In this document: positions 13,554 to 20,123 of the stretch, one piece after another
Layout: each line of letters opens with the position of its first letter
Position numbering within the stretch: the stretch's first letter is position 1
IMG/VR virus record: IMGVR_UViG_3300010354_000770
Location: 1-22,026 of that record
Direction: 5' to 3' (one strand)
Length of the DNA: 22,026 bases
Origin: a virus
The notes under the pieces: model-generated
What the model saw: the letters and a program-made list of their open reading frames with translations, nothing else
Databases searched by the model: none
What the model was told of the DNA's origin: nothing
Position numbers and translations under genes: made by a program

Positions 13554-14474
13554 ATGGCTATTTCTCGTTCGCAACTAGTAAAAGAGCTAGAACCCGGCCT
13601 GAACGCTCTGTTCGGGATGGAGTACAAGCGCTATGAAAACGAGCACGAGGCGATTTTCTCAATTGAATCGTCTGATCGTGCCTTCGAAGAAGAGGTCATG
13701 CTGACCGGCTTCGGCGAAGCCCCGACCAAGAACGAAGGTGCTGGCGTTAACTACGACTCGGCACAGGAATCGTTCACGGCTCGTTACACCCACGAAACCG
13801 TCGCTCTGGCGTTCGCCCTGACCGAAGAGGCCATTGAGGATAACCTCTATGACCGTCTGTCGTCGCGCTACACCAAGGCGTTGGCTCGTTCGATGTCTTA
13901 CACCAAGCAAGTGAAGGCCGCTTCGGTGCTGAACAATGCGTTCAACACCACTGGTCCTTACAACGGCGGTGACGGCGTTTCCCTGTGTAACGCTAACCAC
14001 CCAACCGCACTGGGTCCAAACTTCAGCAACGTGCCGGGAACGGCCGCTGACTTGAATGAGACCTCGCTTGAACAGGGCATTATCGATGTCGCTGGTTTCA
14101 CCGACGAACGTGGCCTGAAGGTCGCTCTGTCGGTTCGCCGCATGATCATTCCGAAGGAACTGCAATTTACCGCAGAGCGCCTGATGAAATCGACCCTGCG
14201 CACCGAGACCGCAGATAACGACATCAACGCCATCAAGTCCATGGGCATGGTTCCAGAAGGCTACTTCGTGAACCACTTCCTGACCGATCCGGACGCATGG
14301 TTCCTGATGACTGATGCTCCGAACGGCCTGAAGATGTTCCAGCGTTCCAATATCAAGACCGCCTTTGAAGGTGATTTCGATACGGGTAACGTCCGGTACA
14401 AGGCTCGTGAGCGTTACAGCTTTGGCTGGTCTGACCCAAGAGCAATCTGGGGTTCGGAAGGCTACACGCCGTAA
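13554..14474 (+). CDS. Major capsid protein
   Basis: This is the main shell protein, probably of the HK97 fold. The 306 residues start MAISRSQLVKELEPGLNALF and contain YTHETVALAFALTEEAIEDN, a helix rich in small residues (SYTKQVKAASVLNNAF), a loop with NANHPTALGP, and a C-terminal domain ending RYSFGWSDPRAIWGSEGYTP. Position (after scaffold, before a strong terminator) and length fit. Codon use is markedly biased to C-ending and other preferred codons (CTG, AAC, CGT), more than in its neighbours, as expected of the most abundant virion protein. TAGGAG ahead of the ATG is a good ribosome-binding site. A GroES-like gene in the same operon suggests chaperonin-assisted folding. Confidence 0.88.
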   Translation: MAISRSQLVKELEPGLNALFGMEYKRYENEHEAIFSIESSDRAFEEEVMLTGFGEAPTKNEGAGVNYDSAQESFTARYTHETVALAFALTEEAIEDNLYDRLSSRYTKALARSMSYTKQVKAASVLNNAFNTTGPYNGGDGVSLCNANHPTALGPNFSNVPGTAADLNETSLEQGIIDVAGFTDERGLKVALSVRRMIIPKELQFTAERLMKSTLRTETADNDINAIKSMGMVPEGYFVNHFLTDPDAWFLMTDAPNGLKMFQRSNIKTAFEGDFDTGNVRYKARERYSFGWSDPRAIWGSEGYTP

Positions 14475-14485
14475 TCGCAAAAATG

Positions 14486-14517
14486 AGAAAAGGGGCCGAT
14501 TGGCCCCTTTTCTTTTA
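14486..14517 (+). terminator. Strong intrinsic terminator after the capsid gene
   Basis: AGAAAAGGGGCC (14486-14497) and GGCCCCTTTTCT (14502-14513) form a 12-bp perfect stem around GATT, with a T-rich tail. The stem ends in A/T pairs, so it may work in both orientations. It separates the head operon from the fibre and small-protein genes. Confidence 0.92.
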
Positions 14518-14628
14518 CTTGCAATAGTGTATATTGGCATCGTTCCGGGGTTATCCGGCATATCTGACAGTCCCGGCTGACGACATGCAGACAGATATGC
14601 CCCAACACTCGCATGTGAGGATACTAAA
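14518..14628 (+). promoter_or_regulatory. Structured leader, possibly with its own promoter
   Basis: The gap holds GGCATATCTG (14557-14566), inversely repeated as CAGATATGCC (14592-14601), and a second overlapping pair, ACATGC (14583-14588) with GCATGT (14611-14616). The two stems cannot form together. The second abuts the ribosome-binding GAGG (14617-14620) of the next gene. TATATT at 14530-14535 may be a -10 box, but no good -35 is seen. Since it follows a terminator, a promoter is expected here. Confidence 0.4.
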
Positions 14629-15120
14629 ATGGCAAGAACTACGTTCTCGGGCCCAGTTGCATCTGATAATGGCTTTATTCAACTCAGTGACAACAACAAG
14701 GGCGTTCTAATCAAGGCTCCGGCTGCTTTGGCAGCGGACTATACCCTAACCCTTCCCCCTAACGATGGCACCAACGGTCAGCAGTTGACTACTGATGGTT
14801 CTGGCGTTCTTTCGTGGGCTTCTGCTGGTGGGACAGGCACGGTTACTCAAGTCGCTACCGCAGGTACGGTCAATGGTTTGACGCTAACTGGTGGCCCTAT
14901 TACGGGTTCCGGCACGGTTACGCTAGGCGGCAATCTTGCACTTGTTGCAGACACCGTTGCTAACCTTGAAGATATTGCAAACGCCATTAATACCACCGGT
15001 AAATACACCGGCAAGATGGTGGTGGTTCTGTCTTCTGGCTTAATCTTCACGGCAACTGGTTCGACTGCTGGCGCAGTATGGCGCGCTTCTGACGGCACTA
15101 CGACTGCCACCCCTGTTTAA
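14629..15120 (+). CDS. Fibre- or decoration-like virion protein (163 aa)
   Basis: The protein starts MARTTFSGPVASDNGFIQLS and continues with the fibre-type segment ADYTLTLPPNDGTNGQQLTT, followed by Gly/Thr-rich repeats (GTGTVTQVATAGTVNGLTLT). It ends in a compact part, KYTGKMVVVLSSGLIFTATG to the C-terminus. The LTLPPNDGTNGQQL pattern is common in phage tail fibres and head fibres, and the composition suggests a trimeric beta structure. At 163 residues it is too short for a receptor-binding fibre, so a head fibre or decoration protein is more likely; this is inference. A good ribosome-binding site (GTGAGGA) lies nine bases ahead. It is the first gene after the capsid terminator. Confidence 0.65.
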   Translation: MARTTFSGPVASDNGFIQLSDNNKGVLIKAPAALAADYTLTLPPNDGTNGQQLTTDGSGVLSWASAGGTGTVTQVATAGTVNGLTLTGGPITGSGTVTLGGNLALVADTVANLEDIANAINTTGKYTGKMVVVLSSGLIFTATGSTAGAVWRASDGTTTATPV

Positions 15121-15133
15121 TTAGGAGGTCGCC

Positions 15134-15415
15134 ATGGGGTACATGAGCGATTTACAAAGTACCTATCTTGATGCTGATGGGGACATTTTTACGGGCCGCA
15201 CTCGTATTAAGGCTGTATATGTCTCTCCAGATGCAGGAACCGGCGTAGTTGTAATTAAGGATGGGGGTAGTGGTGGCCCCATTCTTTACAAGATCGATGT
15301 TCCAGCAGGAAGTAGCGCCATTTACATGTCGTTTCCTGAAGACGGTATTTTGTTTAAAGACGGGGCATATGCAGATTTAACGGATGTTATTTCTGCCACA
15401 TTCTTCTGGGCATAA
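15134..15415 (+). CDS. Small beta-rich virion-region protein (93 aa)
   Basis: TTAGGAGGTCGCC ahead of the ATG is close to the ideal ribosome-binding sequence. The product starts MGYMSDLQSTYLDADGDIFT and appears beta-rich, with strands RIKAVYVSP, GVVVIKDGGSGGPILYKI and AIYMSFPEDGILF and a C-terminus ATFFWA. It resembles small proteins, recalled from aquatic phages, that report a scalar or material property in virions, but I know no function. Its expression strength and neighbourhood suggest a structural protein. Confidence 0.7.
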   Translation: MGYMSDLQSTYLDADGDIFTGRTRIKAVYVSPDAGTGVVVIKDGGSGGPILYKIDVPAGSSAIYMSFPEDGILFKDGAYADLTDVISATFFWA

Positions 15416-15426
15416 GGAGCCGAATC

Positions 15427-15699
15427 ATGATGAAGATGAACAAGAAGCGCAAGAAGTCAGGCATGTCGATGGACAAAGGCATGAAGTACGCCAAATCCAC
15501 TAAAAAAGGCATGGCTGGCGATGACATGTATGAGATGGACGCTATGCCTATGGAAAAAATGGGCGGCGGTATGATGAAATATGCCGCAGGGGGAGCTGTT
15601 AGCCCACGCAAAAAAATGGCAATGGGTTATGCCAGCGGCGGCATGGTTCAGTCGCGTGGCAATGGCGCTGCGCGCGGCAAGAAGACTCGCATTTGCTAA
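15427..15699 (+). CDS. Met/Lys/Gly-rich small protein with two GG-x-V motifs (90 aa)
   Basis: The product begins MMKMNKKRKKSGMSMDKGMK and is extraordinarily rich in Met, Lys and Gly, with no recognisable domain and probably disordered. It contains AAGGAV (53-58) and ASGGMV (69-74), two instances of a GG-x-V motif found in several neighbouring proteins, and ends TRIC. AAGGAG before the ATG supports the start. Possible roles include a DNA-binding internal virion protein or an assembly tag carrier; nothing in the sequence proves either. Confidence 0.72.
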   Translation: MMKMNKKRKKSGMSMDKGMKYAKSTKKGMAGDDMYEMDAMPMEKMGGGMMKYAAGGAVSPRKKMAMGYASGGMVQSRGNGAARGKKTRIC

Positions 15700-15702
15700 G
15701 TC

Positions 15703-15990
15703 ATGCCTCGCAAGCGCGAAAAGCCGATTGCAACTTCGGTCAAGTCGGGCAATTTTCGCCCGACTAAGTCCGGGGCAGGTATGACGGAGCAAGGTGTAAA
15801 AGCCTACCGTCGTGCCAACCCGGGCAGCAAACTGAAGACGGCGGTTACTGAAGACAAGCCTTCTCCTGCGCGCGCGGCGAGAAGGAAGTCTTATTGCGCT
15901 CGTAGCGAAGGGCAGATGAAGCAGTTTCCGAAAGCAGCGGCTGATCCAAATAGTCGCTTAAGACAAGCCCGTAAACGGTGGAAATGCTGA
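15703..15990 (+). CDS. Basic Cys-containing phage protein, DUF6321-like (95 aa)
   Basis: The protein starts MPRKREKPIATSVKSGNF and contains GMTEQGVKAYRRANPGSKLK, then RAARRKSYCARSEGQMK, and ends DPNSRLRQARKRWKC. This combination (a TEQGVKAYRR-like motif, an RRKSFCAR-like motif and a terminal RKWxC) is recurrent in small basic proteins of aquatic phages and resembles DUF6321. The function is unknown. The fixed Cys residues may bind metal or form disulfides. Strong positive charge suggests DNA or RNA binding, or packing inside the head. The ATG lies 3 bases after the stop of the previous gene, without a clear Shine-Dalgarno sequence, so coupling is likely. Confidence 0.7.
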   Translation: MPRKREKPIATSVKSGNFRPTKSGAGMTEQGVKAYRRANPGSKLKTAVTEDKPSPARAARRKSYCARSEGQMKQFPKAAADPNSRLRQARKRWKC

Positions 15991-15991
15991 A

Positions 15992-16234
15992 ATGGAAGTC
16001 ATGGTATGGAATACGGTTCTTTCAGTGTTGCTAGGCTTGGTGAGTTGGATACTGAAGGAAAAATCAGCCGAGGTTCATCGGCTGCAAGTGCTTTTAAATC
16101 GCACTCGTGAAGAGGTGGCGAAAGAGTACGTTACTAAGGCGGAAGTTCATGCGGACATCAATCGCGTATTAGATCGTCTTGACCGTTTAGACGTAAAACT
16201 AGACCGTTTAATGGAGGTCAGAAATGCCAGCTAA
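15992..16234 (+). CDS. Small membrane-anchored coiled-coil protein, holin-like candidate (80 aa)
   Basis: Residues 5-21 (VWNTVLSVLLGLVSWIL) form one hydrophobic segment long enough for a transmembrane helix. They are followed by a charged coiled coil from about 24 to 76 with EYVTKAEVHADINRVLDRLD and heptad-like Leu/Val. The layout fits a small membrane protein of the lysis or entry pathway; one-helix holins and spanin-like proteins have this size. No lysin gene is adjacent, and no holin family motif is clear, so lysis is a guess. The start at 15992 overlaps the previous stop by no bases and is one base after it; an alternative ATG at 16001 would keep the hydrophobic segment. Confidence 0.65.
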   Translation: MEVMVWNTVLSVLLGLVSWILKEKSAEVHRLQVLLNRTREEVAKEYVTKAEVHADINRVLDRLDRLDVKLDRLMEVRNAS

Positions 16235-16547
16235 AAGTGCAAAACAGAAGAAGTTAATGGATGCGGCGGCGCATAATCCGGATTTTGCGAAAAAAGTTGG
16301 CATTCCCACAAAGGTTGCTAAGAAATTTAGCAAGACCAGTAAGGGCATGAAGTTTGGCAGCGGCGGTTCTATCAACCGTGTAGGCGATGCAGTAACGCCA
16401 GATCGTCGTGATCCGGACATCGGCAAGATGATTAAAGAGACGAAGCCGCCCAGTGTTAAACATAGTGGCAAGGCGGGGTTGAATCAGAAGCGATTCAGTG
16501 CGTCAAAAGGCCAGCGCTACAAGTCTGGCGGTTCTGTTTGCAAATAA
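16224..16547 (+). CDS. Small basic protein, DUF3008-like N-terminus (107 aa)
   Basis: The N-terminus MPAKSAKQKKLMDAAAHNPD resembles DUF3008, found in phages and bacteria, with the continuation FAKKVGIPTKVAKKFSK. Two GG-x-V motifs follow: GMKFGSGGSI (41-50) and, at the C-terminus, RYKSGGSVCK (98-107). The middle contains TPDRRDPDIG and is probably disordered. The gene starts inside the end of the preceding one (11-base overlap) with GGAGG upstream, so both are coupled. The function is unknown. A basic internal or DNA-binding virion role fits the composition. Confidence 0.72.
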   Translation: MPAKSAKQKKLMDAAAHNPDFAKKVGIPTKVAKKFSKTSKGMKFGSGGSINRVGDAVTPDRRDPDIGKMIKETKPPSVKHSGKAGLNQKRFSASKGQRYKSGGSVCK

Positions 16548-16557
16548 GGAGAGAAAC

Positions 16558-16824
16558 ATGTCCATTTTAGCTCCTGCTAAAAAAGCCGTTGCTAGACTAG
16601 CGGCTAAAATAAGCGCGCCTCAAAAAGCTGCTCAAGCCGCTCAAGTTGCTCAAGCCCAAGCATCGGCTGTTGCTTCGGCTAAAAAACAACAACAACAACA
16701 AGCCCAAGCCGATTACACCGCAAAACTACAACGTGCATCGCGCCCTGCTATGGGCATGAAAAAAGGCGGCGCAGTGAAGAAAAAAGTAGCGGCTAAGAAA
16801 ACTGCGGCTAAAAGATCCAAATAA
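16558..16824 (+). CDS. Ala/Lys/Gln-rich basic protein with KKGGAVKKK motif (88 aa)
   Basis: The ATG at 16558 follows AAGGAGAG, a strong ribosome-binding site; in-frame codons back to 16498 lie over the previous gene and would not be used. The product has an Ala/Gln-rich middle with a polyglutamine run (KKQQQQQAQA) from a CAA tract. It ends in GMKKGGAVKKK (66-76) and KVAAKKTAAKRSK, a tail resembling the basic ends of histone H1 and other DNA-condensing proteins. It shares 33 identical bases with the gene at 16835. No family is recognised. DNA binding or condensation inside the virion is plausible. Confidence 0.72.
   Translation: MSILAPAKKAVARLAAKISAPQKAAQAAQVAQAQASAVASAKKQQQQQAQADYTAKLQRASRPAMGMKKGGAVKKKVAAKKTAAKRSK
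16756..16788 (+). repeat. 33-base direct repeat, copy 1
   Basis: The 33 bases encoding MKKGGAVKKKV are identical, base for base, to 17048-17080 in the next gene. Synonymous sites also agree, so this is recent duplication, gene conversion, or constraint on the DNA itself. Confidence 0.9.
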
Positions 16825-16834
16825 GGAGAGAGGT

Positions 16835-17128
16835 ATGGTAACGAAAAACATACTCAGACAAATGGGAAATGCACTTGCAAGACCCGAAATAAAAGCGTTG
16901 GTTGATGGTTCTTCATCTGCGAAAAACCAAGCATTGTCCGATGCTGATATTGCCGCTGCGTCTGCTGCTGCAAGAAAGAAAAAACAACAAGATGAAAATC
17001 TTAGTTACAAAGAAAGATTAATAGCAGCCGCACGTGCTCCTGCTGGTATGAAAAAAGGCGGCGCAGTGAAGAAAAAAGTAACAGTTAAAGCCAAACCTGT
17101 AGTGAAGGCAAAAGCTAGGAAAAAATAA
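16835..17128 (+). CDS. Basic protein with KKGGAVKKK motif (97 aa)
   Basis: The gene follows AAGGAGAG, the same ribosome-binding sequence as at 16558. The N-terminal part begins MVTKNILRQMGNALARPEIK and is unlike its neighbour's, with a helical Ala-rich segment (ADIAAASAAARKKKQQDENL). The C-terminus is GMKKGGAVKKK (71-81) followed by a Lys/Val/Ala tail ending KAKARKK. Sharing the C-terminal motif but not the N-terminus suggests module swapping. It has no known family. The strongly basic tail suggests nucleic-acid or capsid-interior contact. Confidence 0.72.
   Translation: MVTKNILRQMGNALARPEIKALVDGSSSAKNQALSDADIAAASAAARKKKQQDENLSYKERLIAAARAPAGMKKGGAVKKKVTVKAKPVVKAKARKK
17048..17080 (+). repeat. 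33-base direct repeat, copy 2
   Basis: Identical to 16756-16788, lying in the C-terminal coding part of the neighbouring gene. The bases around the repeat differ, so the identity is confined to the motif. Confidence 0.9.
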
Positions 17129-17131
17129 CCT

Positions 17132-17803
17132 ATGGCTACCTCAGGGACAACCACCTTCAACTTAGAGTTTGATGAGCTAATTGAAGAGGCGTATGAGCGG
17201 TGCGGTCTAGAGGATCGTACCGGTTATGACATGCGTACTGCGCGCAGGTCATTGAATTTGTTGTTCCTTGAATGGGCTAACCGAGGGTTAAACCTTTGGA
17301 CAATTGAGCAGCGACAGGTGTCCATGGTGTTTGGGCAAGCTGAATACACGCTCCCTGCCGATACCGTCAATGTACTGTCTGCGGTTATTCGTACTGGTAC
17401 TGGTCAAAATCAACAAGACATTACTATTGATCGAATCAGCCAGAACGAATACTTGCATTTGCCGGACAAGAATACGCAAGCCCGTCCTGCTCAGTATTAC
17501 GTTCAACGTACAAGTTCTCCAAAGCTTTTTGTCTACCCTGCTCCAGACAACAGTGAGCCCTACATTTTCCGCTACTACGCCGTCCGTCGAATTGAGGATG
17601 TAGGGGCATATACCAATACGTCTGACGTTGTATTTCGATTCTTGCCATGTTTGGCGGCAGGACTTGCTTATTACATTGCTTTGAAAAAAGCACCAGATCG
17701 CGTGGTTGTATTGAAGCAGTTGTATGAAGAAGAGTTTGCGAGGGCGGCACAGGAAGATAGGGACATTGCAAGTGTCTATCTAACGCCTGATTTGGGGTAC
17801 TAA
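17132..17803 (+). CDS. Tail-adaptor / head-tail connector protein (223 aa)
   Basis: The protein starts MATSGTTTFNLEFDELIEEA and has YERCGLEDRTGYDMRTARRS and LNLLFLEWANRGLNLWTIEQ, features I associate with the neck adaptor of podovirus-like phages (P22 gp4- or T7 gp11-like). The middle is beta-rich (QAEYTLPADTVNVLSAVIRT, PAQYYVQRT, LFVYPAPDN), and the C-terminus is helical (LAAGLAYYIALKKAP, LKQLYEEEFARAAQEDRDIA). It probably joins the portal to the tail. The lack of a clear Shine-Dalgarno sequence ahead of the ATG at 17132 suggests coupling with the small gene before it. It starts the tail-attachment block that runs to about 19533. Confidence 0.72.
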   Translation: MATSGTTTFNLEFDELIEEAYERCGLEDRTGYDMRTARRSLNLLFLEWANRGLNLWTIEQRQVSMVFGQAEYTLPADTVNVLSAVIRTGTGQNQQDITIDRISQNEYLHLPDKNTQARPAQYYVQRTSSPKLFVYPAPDNSEPYIFRYYAVRRIEDVGAYTNTSDVVFRFLPCLAAGLAYYIALKKAPDRVVVLKQLYEEEFARAAQEDRDIASVYLTPDLGY

Positions 17804-17804
17804 C

Positions 17805-18137
17805 ATGGCTGGCTATGCAGTTGGAAGATACTCGTTAGCCATATGTGACCAGTGTGGTCAGCGATACCCCTATAAGGTGTTAAAGAAGGAATGGACAGGA
17901 TTTAAGGTTTGCCCGGAGTGCTACGAACCAAAGCATCCGCAGTTGGAACCAAAGCGTGGGATCAATGAGCCGATTGCCATTTATGACCCCCGCCCAGATG
18001 TTATTTCTACAGTAAATGTATCGGTTTGGCAGGGAGGAGATTCAACATTTGCCACAATTGGGATGCAACCAGCTCCAGTGGCTGCTCCGCTAACGGCAAG
18101 TGGTGTTTTATCTCAAGTAACCGTAGTGATTTCGTGA
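17805..18137 (+). CDS. Zinc-ribbon-containing protein of the tail block (110 aa)
   Basis: Residues 14-39 contain CDQC (14-17) and CPEC (36-39), the four cysteines of a small zinc ribbon. A conserved-looking segment KHPQLEPKRGINEPIAIYDP follows, then a beta-rich tail rich in Ala, Thr and Val. Similar Cys4 proteins accompany the neck genes of aquatic phages, as I recall; their function is unknown, perhaps metal-stabilised contact with the adaptor. The ATG lies one base after the preceding stop, so translation is coupled. The zinc site is read directly from the cysteines, and the virion role is inferred. Confidence 0.72.
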   Translation: MAGYAVGRYSLAICDQCGQRYPYKVLKKEWTGFKVCPECYEPKHPQLEPKRGINEPIAIYDPRPDVISTVNVSVWQGGDSTFATIGMQPAPVAAPLTASGVLSQVTVVIS

Positions 18138-18146
18138 GCGTTATAA

Positions 18147-18566
18147 ATGGCCATTACTCAGACATGGACAACTAGCTTTAAGGAGCAGTTATTCCTTGGG
18201 GAGCATGATCTTGAGACGGATGTCTTAAAGATCGCTTTGTACACGTCGTTGGCCAATTTAGGGCCTTCCACAACTGTATATACAACAACCGACGAAGTTG
18301 TAGGAACGGGGTATACGGCGGGGGGAGAAACACTAGTTAATGTAACTGTTTCATCTGGGAATGACATTGCTTACGTTAGTTTTGACAACCCTTCTTGGGC
18401 TGGAACCTCGTTTACTACTCGTGGTGCATTGATTTATAACAGCAGCAAAGCAAACAAAGCCATGTTTGTATTGGATTTCGGTAGAAACCAAACAACAAAC
18501 AATGAAAACTTTGTTATTAATTTGCCAGCGGATAACCCGACGTTTGCGTTGATTAGACTAGTCTGA
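18147..18566 (+). CDS. Beta-rich tail-region protein (139 aa)
   Basis: The product starts MAITQTWTTSFKEQLFLGEH and has ALYTSLANLGPSTTVYTTTD, VGTGYTAGGETLVN, PSWAGTSFTTRGALIYNSSK and a C-terminus ending NPTFALIRLV. I recall this pattern (SFKxELL..., then KIALYTS, GTGYTAGG and RGALIYNSS) from widespread uncharacterised phage structural proteins. It is predicted all-beta, compatible with a tail or neck component. The weak ribosome-binding site and 9-base spacing to the previous gene point to shared transcription. No enzymatic motif is seen. Confidence 0.7.
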   Translation: MAITQTWTTSFKEQLFLGEHDLETDVLKIALYTSLANLGPSTTVYTTTDEVVGTGYTAGGETLVNVTVSSGNDIAYVSFDNPSWAGTSFTTRGALIYNSSKANKAMFVLDFGRNQTTNNENFVINLPADNPTFALIRLV

Positions 18567-18573
18567 GGTAGCC

Positions 18574-19533
18574 GTGACATATAACGAACTTTTTCTTGCT
18601 ATAAAGAACTACCTACAGAACGACTTTCCAACAAACACTTGGACTAGCGTGTCAGGGGGTGGTACTTCCAATTCAACGGCTACCCAACAAATAAATACGT
18701 TTATTAAACAAGCAGAGAAACGTGTTTACAACACTGTTCAGATACCCTCTCTTCGCAAAAATGTTACGGGTGTAACCACCAACGGTAATAGTTACTTGTC
18801 ATGCCCATCGGATTTCTTGTCAGTTTTTTCGATGGCGGTGGTTAGCAATACAGGGGTATACACCTACTTGTTGAATAAGGATGTTAATTACATTCGAGAG
18901 GTTTACCCAACAGCAGCCACAAGCGGAATCCCAAAATACTATGCTTTGTTTGGTCCAACTGTAGTTTTAGGTACTACTACAGATGAACTAAGTTTTTTAC
19001 TAGGGCCTACACCCGATGCTATCTATAACGTAGATTTACATTATTACTATTACCCCGAATCTATTATTCAACGCCCTATTCTTACTCTTGGGACGATTAC
19101 AGCGGGGTCTGGTTATACAAATGGCACCTACTTTGAAACTCCTTTGACAGGTGGAACTGGAGGAGGGGCAACCGCTGACATCGTAGTATCAGGGGGGTCG
19201 GTTACTTCCGTGACGATTGTAGACGGAGGGGCTAATTACGTTGTAGGTGATTCGGTGTCTGCCACCCTTCCCGGAGGCACGGCTTTTACTGTCCCAGTAG
19301 CTTCTGTTGGTAATGCAAATGGAAGAACATGGCTGGGAGACACATATTCCCCAGTTTTGTTGTATGGCGCGTTAGTGGAAGGGTATATTTATATGAAGGG
19401 CGAACAGGACATGATGGCGTACTATGAGAAAAAGTTCATGGACGCGCTGGCACAACTTAATCGCCTTGGTACAGGGCTTGAACGTGGCGATGCGTATCGC
19501 GATGGTCAAGCAAAAATTAAAGTTAATCCGTAA
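18574..19533 (+). CDS. Neck/tail adaptor protein with an inserted beta domain (319 aa)
   Basis: The GTG start at 18574 has TGAGGTAG six bases ahead. The conserved-looking body, recalled from phage adaptor-like proteins, begins MTYNELFLAIKNYLQNDFPT, includes NTFIKQAEKRVYN, SYLSCPSDFLSVFSMAVVSN and VDLHYYYYPESII, and resumes at 251 with TWLGDTYSPVLLYGALVEGY and YYEKKFMDALAQLNRLGTGL. Between them, residues about 167-250 form a Gly/Thr/Val-rich insert (GSGYTNGTYFETPLTGGTGG, VSGGSVTSVTIVDGGANYVV) resembling beta-modules of fibres. Such an insert would sit on the outside of the neck or tail as a decoration or attachment domain. Both parts are in one frame without stop. Confidence 0.75.
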   Translation: MTYNELFLAIKNYLQNDFPTNTWTSVSGGGTSNSTATQQINTFIKQAEKRVYNTVQIPSLRKNVTGVTTNGNSYLSCPSDFLSVFSMAVVSNTGVYTYLLNKDVNYIREVYPTAATSGIPKYYALFGPTVVLGTTTDELSFLLGPTPDAIYNVDLHYYYYPESIIQRPILTLGTITAGSGYTNGTYFETPLTGGTGGGATADIVVSGGSVTSVTIVDGGANYVVGDSVSATLPGGTAFTVPVASVGNANGRTWLGDTYSPVLLYGALVEGYIYMKGEQDMMAYYEKKFMDALAQLNRLGTGLERGDAYRDGQAKIKVNP

Positions 19534-19550
19534 TCGCAAAAGGAGTGATC

Positions 19551-20123
19551 ATGCCTATCGCAAAATCGACAATGGGTGAGACCGTTCAAGCTGGCGTGGG
19601 CGCACTCACGACAAGCGACGGTCGCGTTAAGCTTGGTGGTGTATTTAACGTCAAGTGCTTTGATAAGGACGGCAATTTGAAGTGGGAAGATACTTTCCAT
19701 AACCTCGTGGTTAACGAGGGTCTACAAGACTTGAATAGTAAATACTTCAAAGCTTCTGGCTACACCGCTGCTTGGTATCTTGGCCTAATTACTGGCCCCG
19801 GTTCCGGAACTTCTTATGTTGCTGGAGATACTTTGGTTTCACATGTTGGGTGGACTGAAGATACTAACTATTCTGGTAACCGTAAAGCTGTGACGTTTGG
19901 TACTGCTACTACAGCCGATCCATCTGTTATTGATAACTCGGGAAGCCCTGCGGTGTTTAACATTAACAACACCACAACAGTTGCGGGTGCGTTTTTGGCA
20001 ACCGTTGCTTCCGGTACGTCGGGAATTTTGTTCTCTGAAGGCGACTTTACAGGTGGCGACAAGCTTGTGGCGAACGGCGATACGCTAAACGTCACTTACA
20101 CTTTCTCGGCTGACGCTGTTTAA
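19551..20123 (+). CDS. Tail/fibre-associated structural protein (190 aa)
   Basis: The ATG at 19551 is favoured over the in-frame GTG at 19545 because AAAAGGAG lies just ahead of the ATG and overlaps the GTG. The N-terminal part begins MPIAKSTMGETVQAGVGALT. It is followed by GGVFNVKCFDKDGNLKWEDT and FHNLVVNEGLQDLNSKYFKA, a pattern recalled from conserved phage structural proteins, and by beta-rich segments (AAWYLGLITGPGSG, HVGWTEDTNYSGNRKAVTFG, GGDKLVANGDTLNVTYTFSA). It is probably a tail or baseplate-like component with exposed beta domains. The function in receptor binding is possible, not shown. Confidence 0.72.
   Translation: MPIAKSTMGETVQAGVGALTTSDGRVKLGGVFNVKCFDKDGNLKWEDTFHNLVVNEGLQDLNSKYFKASGYTAAWYLGLITGPGSGTSYVAGDTLVSHVGWTEDTNYSGNRKAVTFGTATTADPSVIDNSGSPAVFNINNTTTVAGAFLATVASGTSGILFSEGDFTGGDKLVANGDTLNVTYTFSADAV

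Noticed and set aside
13659-14561. Open frame of 300 codons on the - strand across the capsid gene
   Set aside because: It is antisense to the strongly codon-biased capsid gene and runs through its terminator; the long frame is a by-product of that codon bias.
16684-16701. CAA microsatellite as a phase-variation site
   Set aside because: It is an in-frame trinucleotide run encoding polyglutamine, so length change would not shift the frame.
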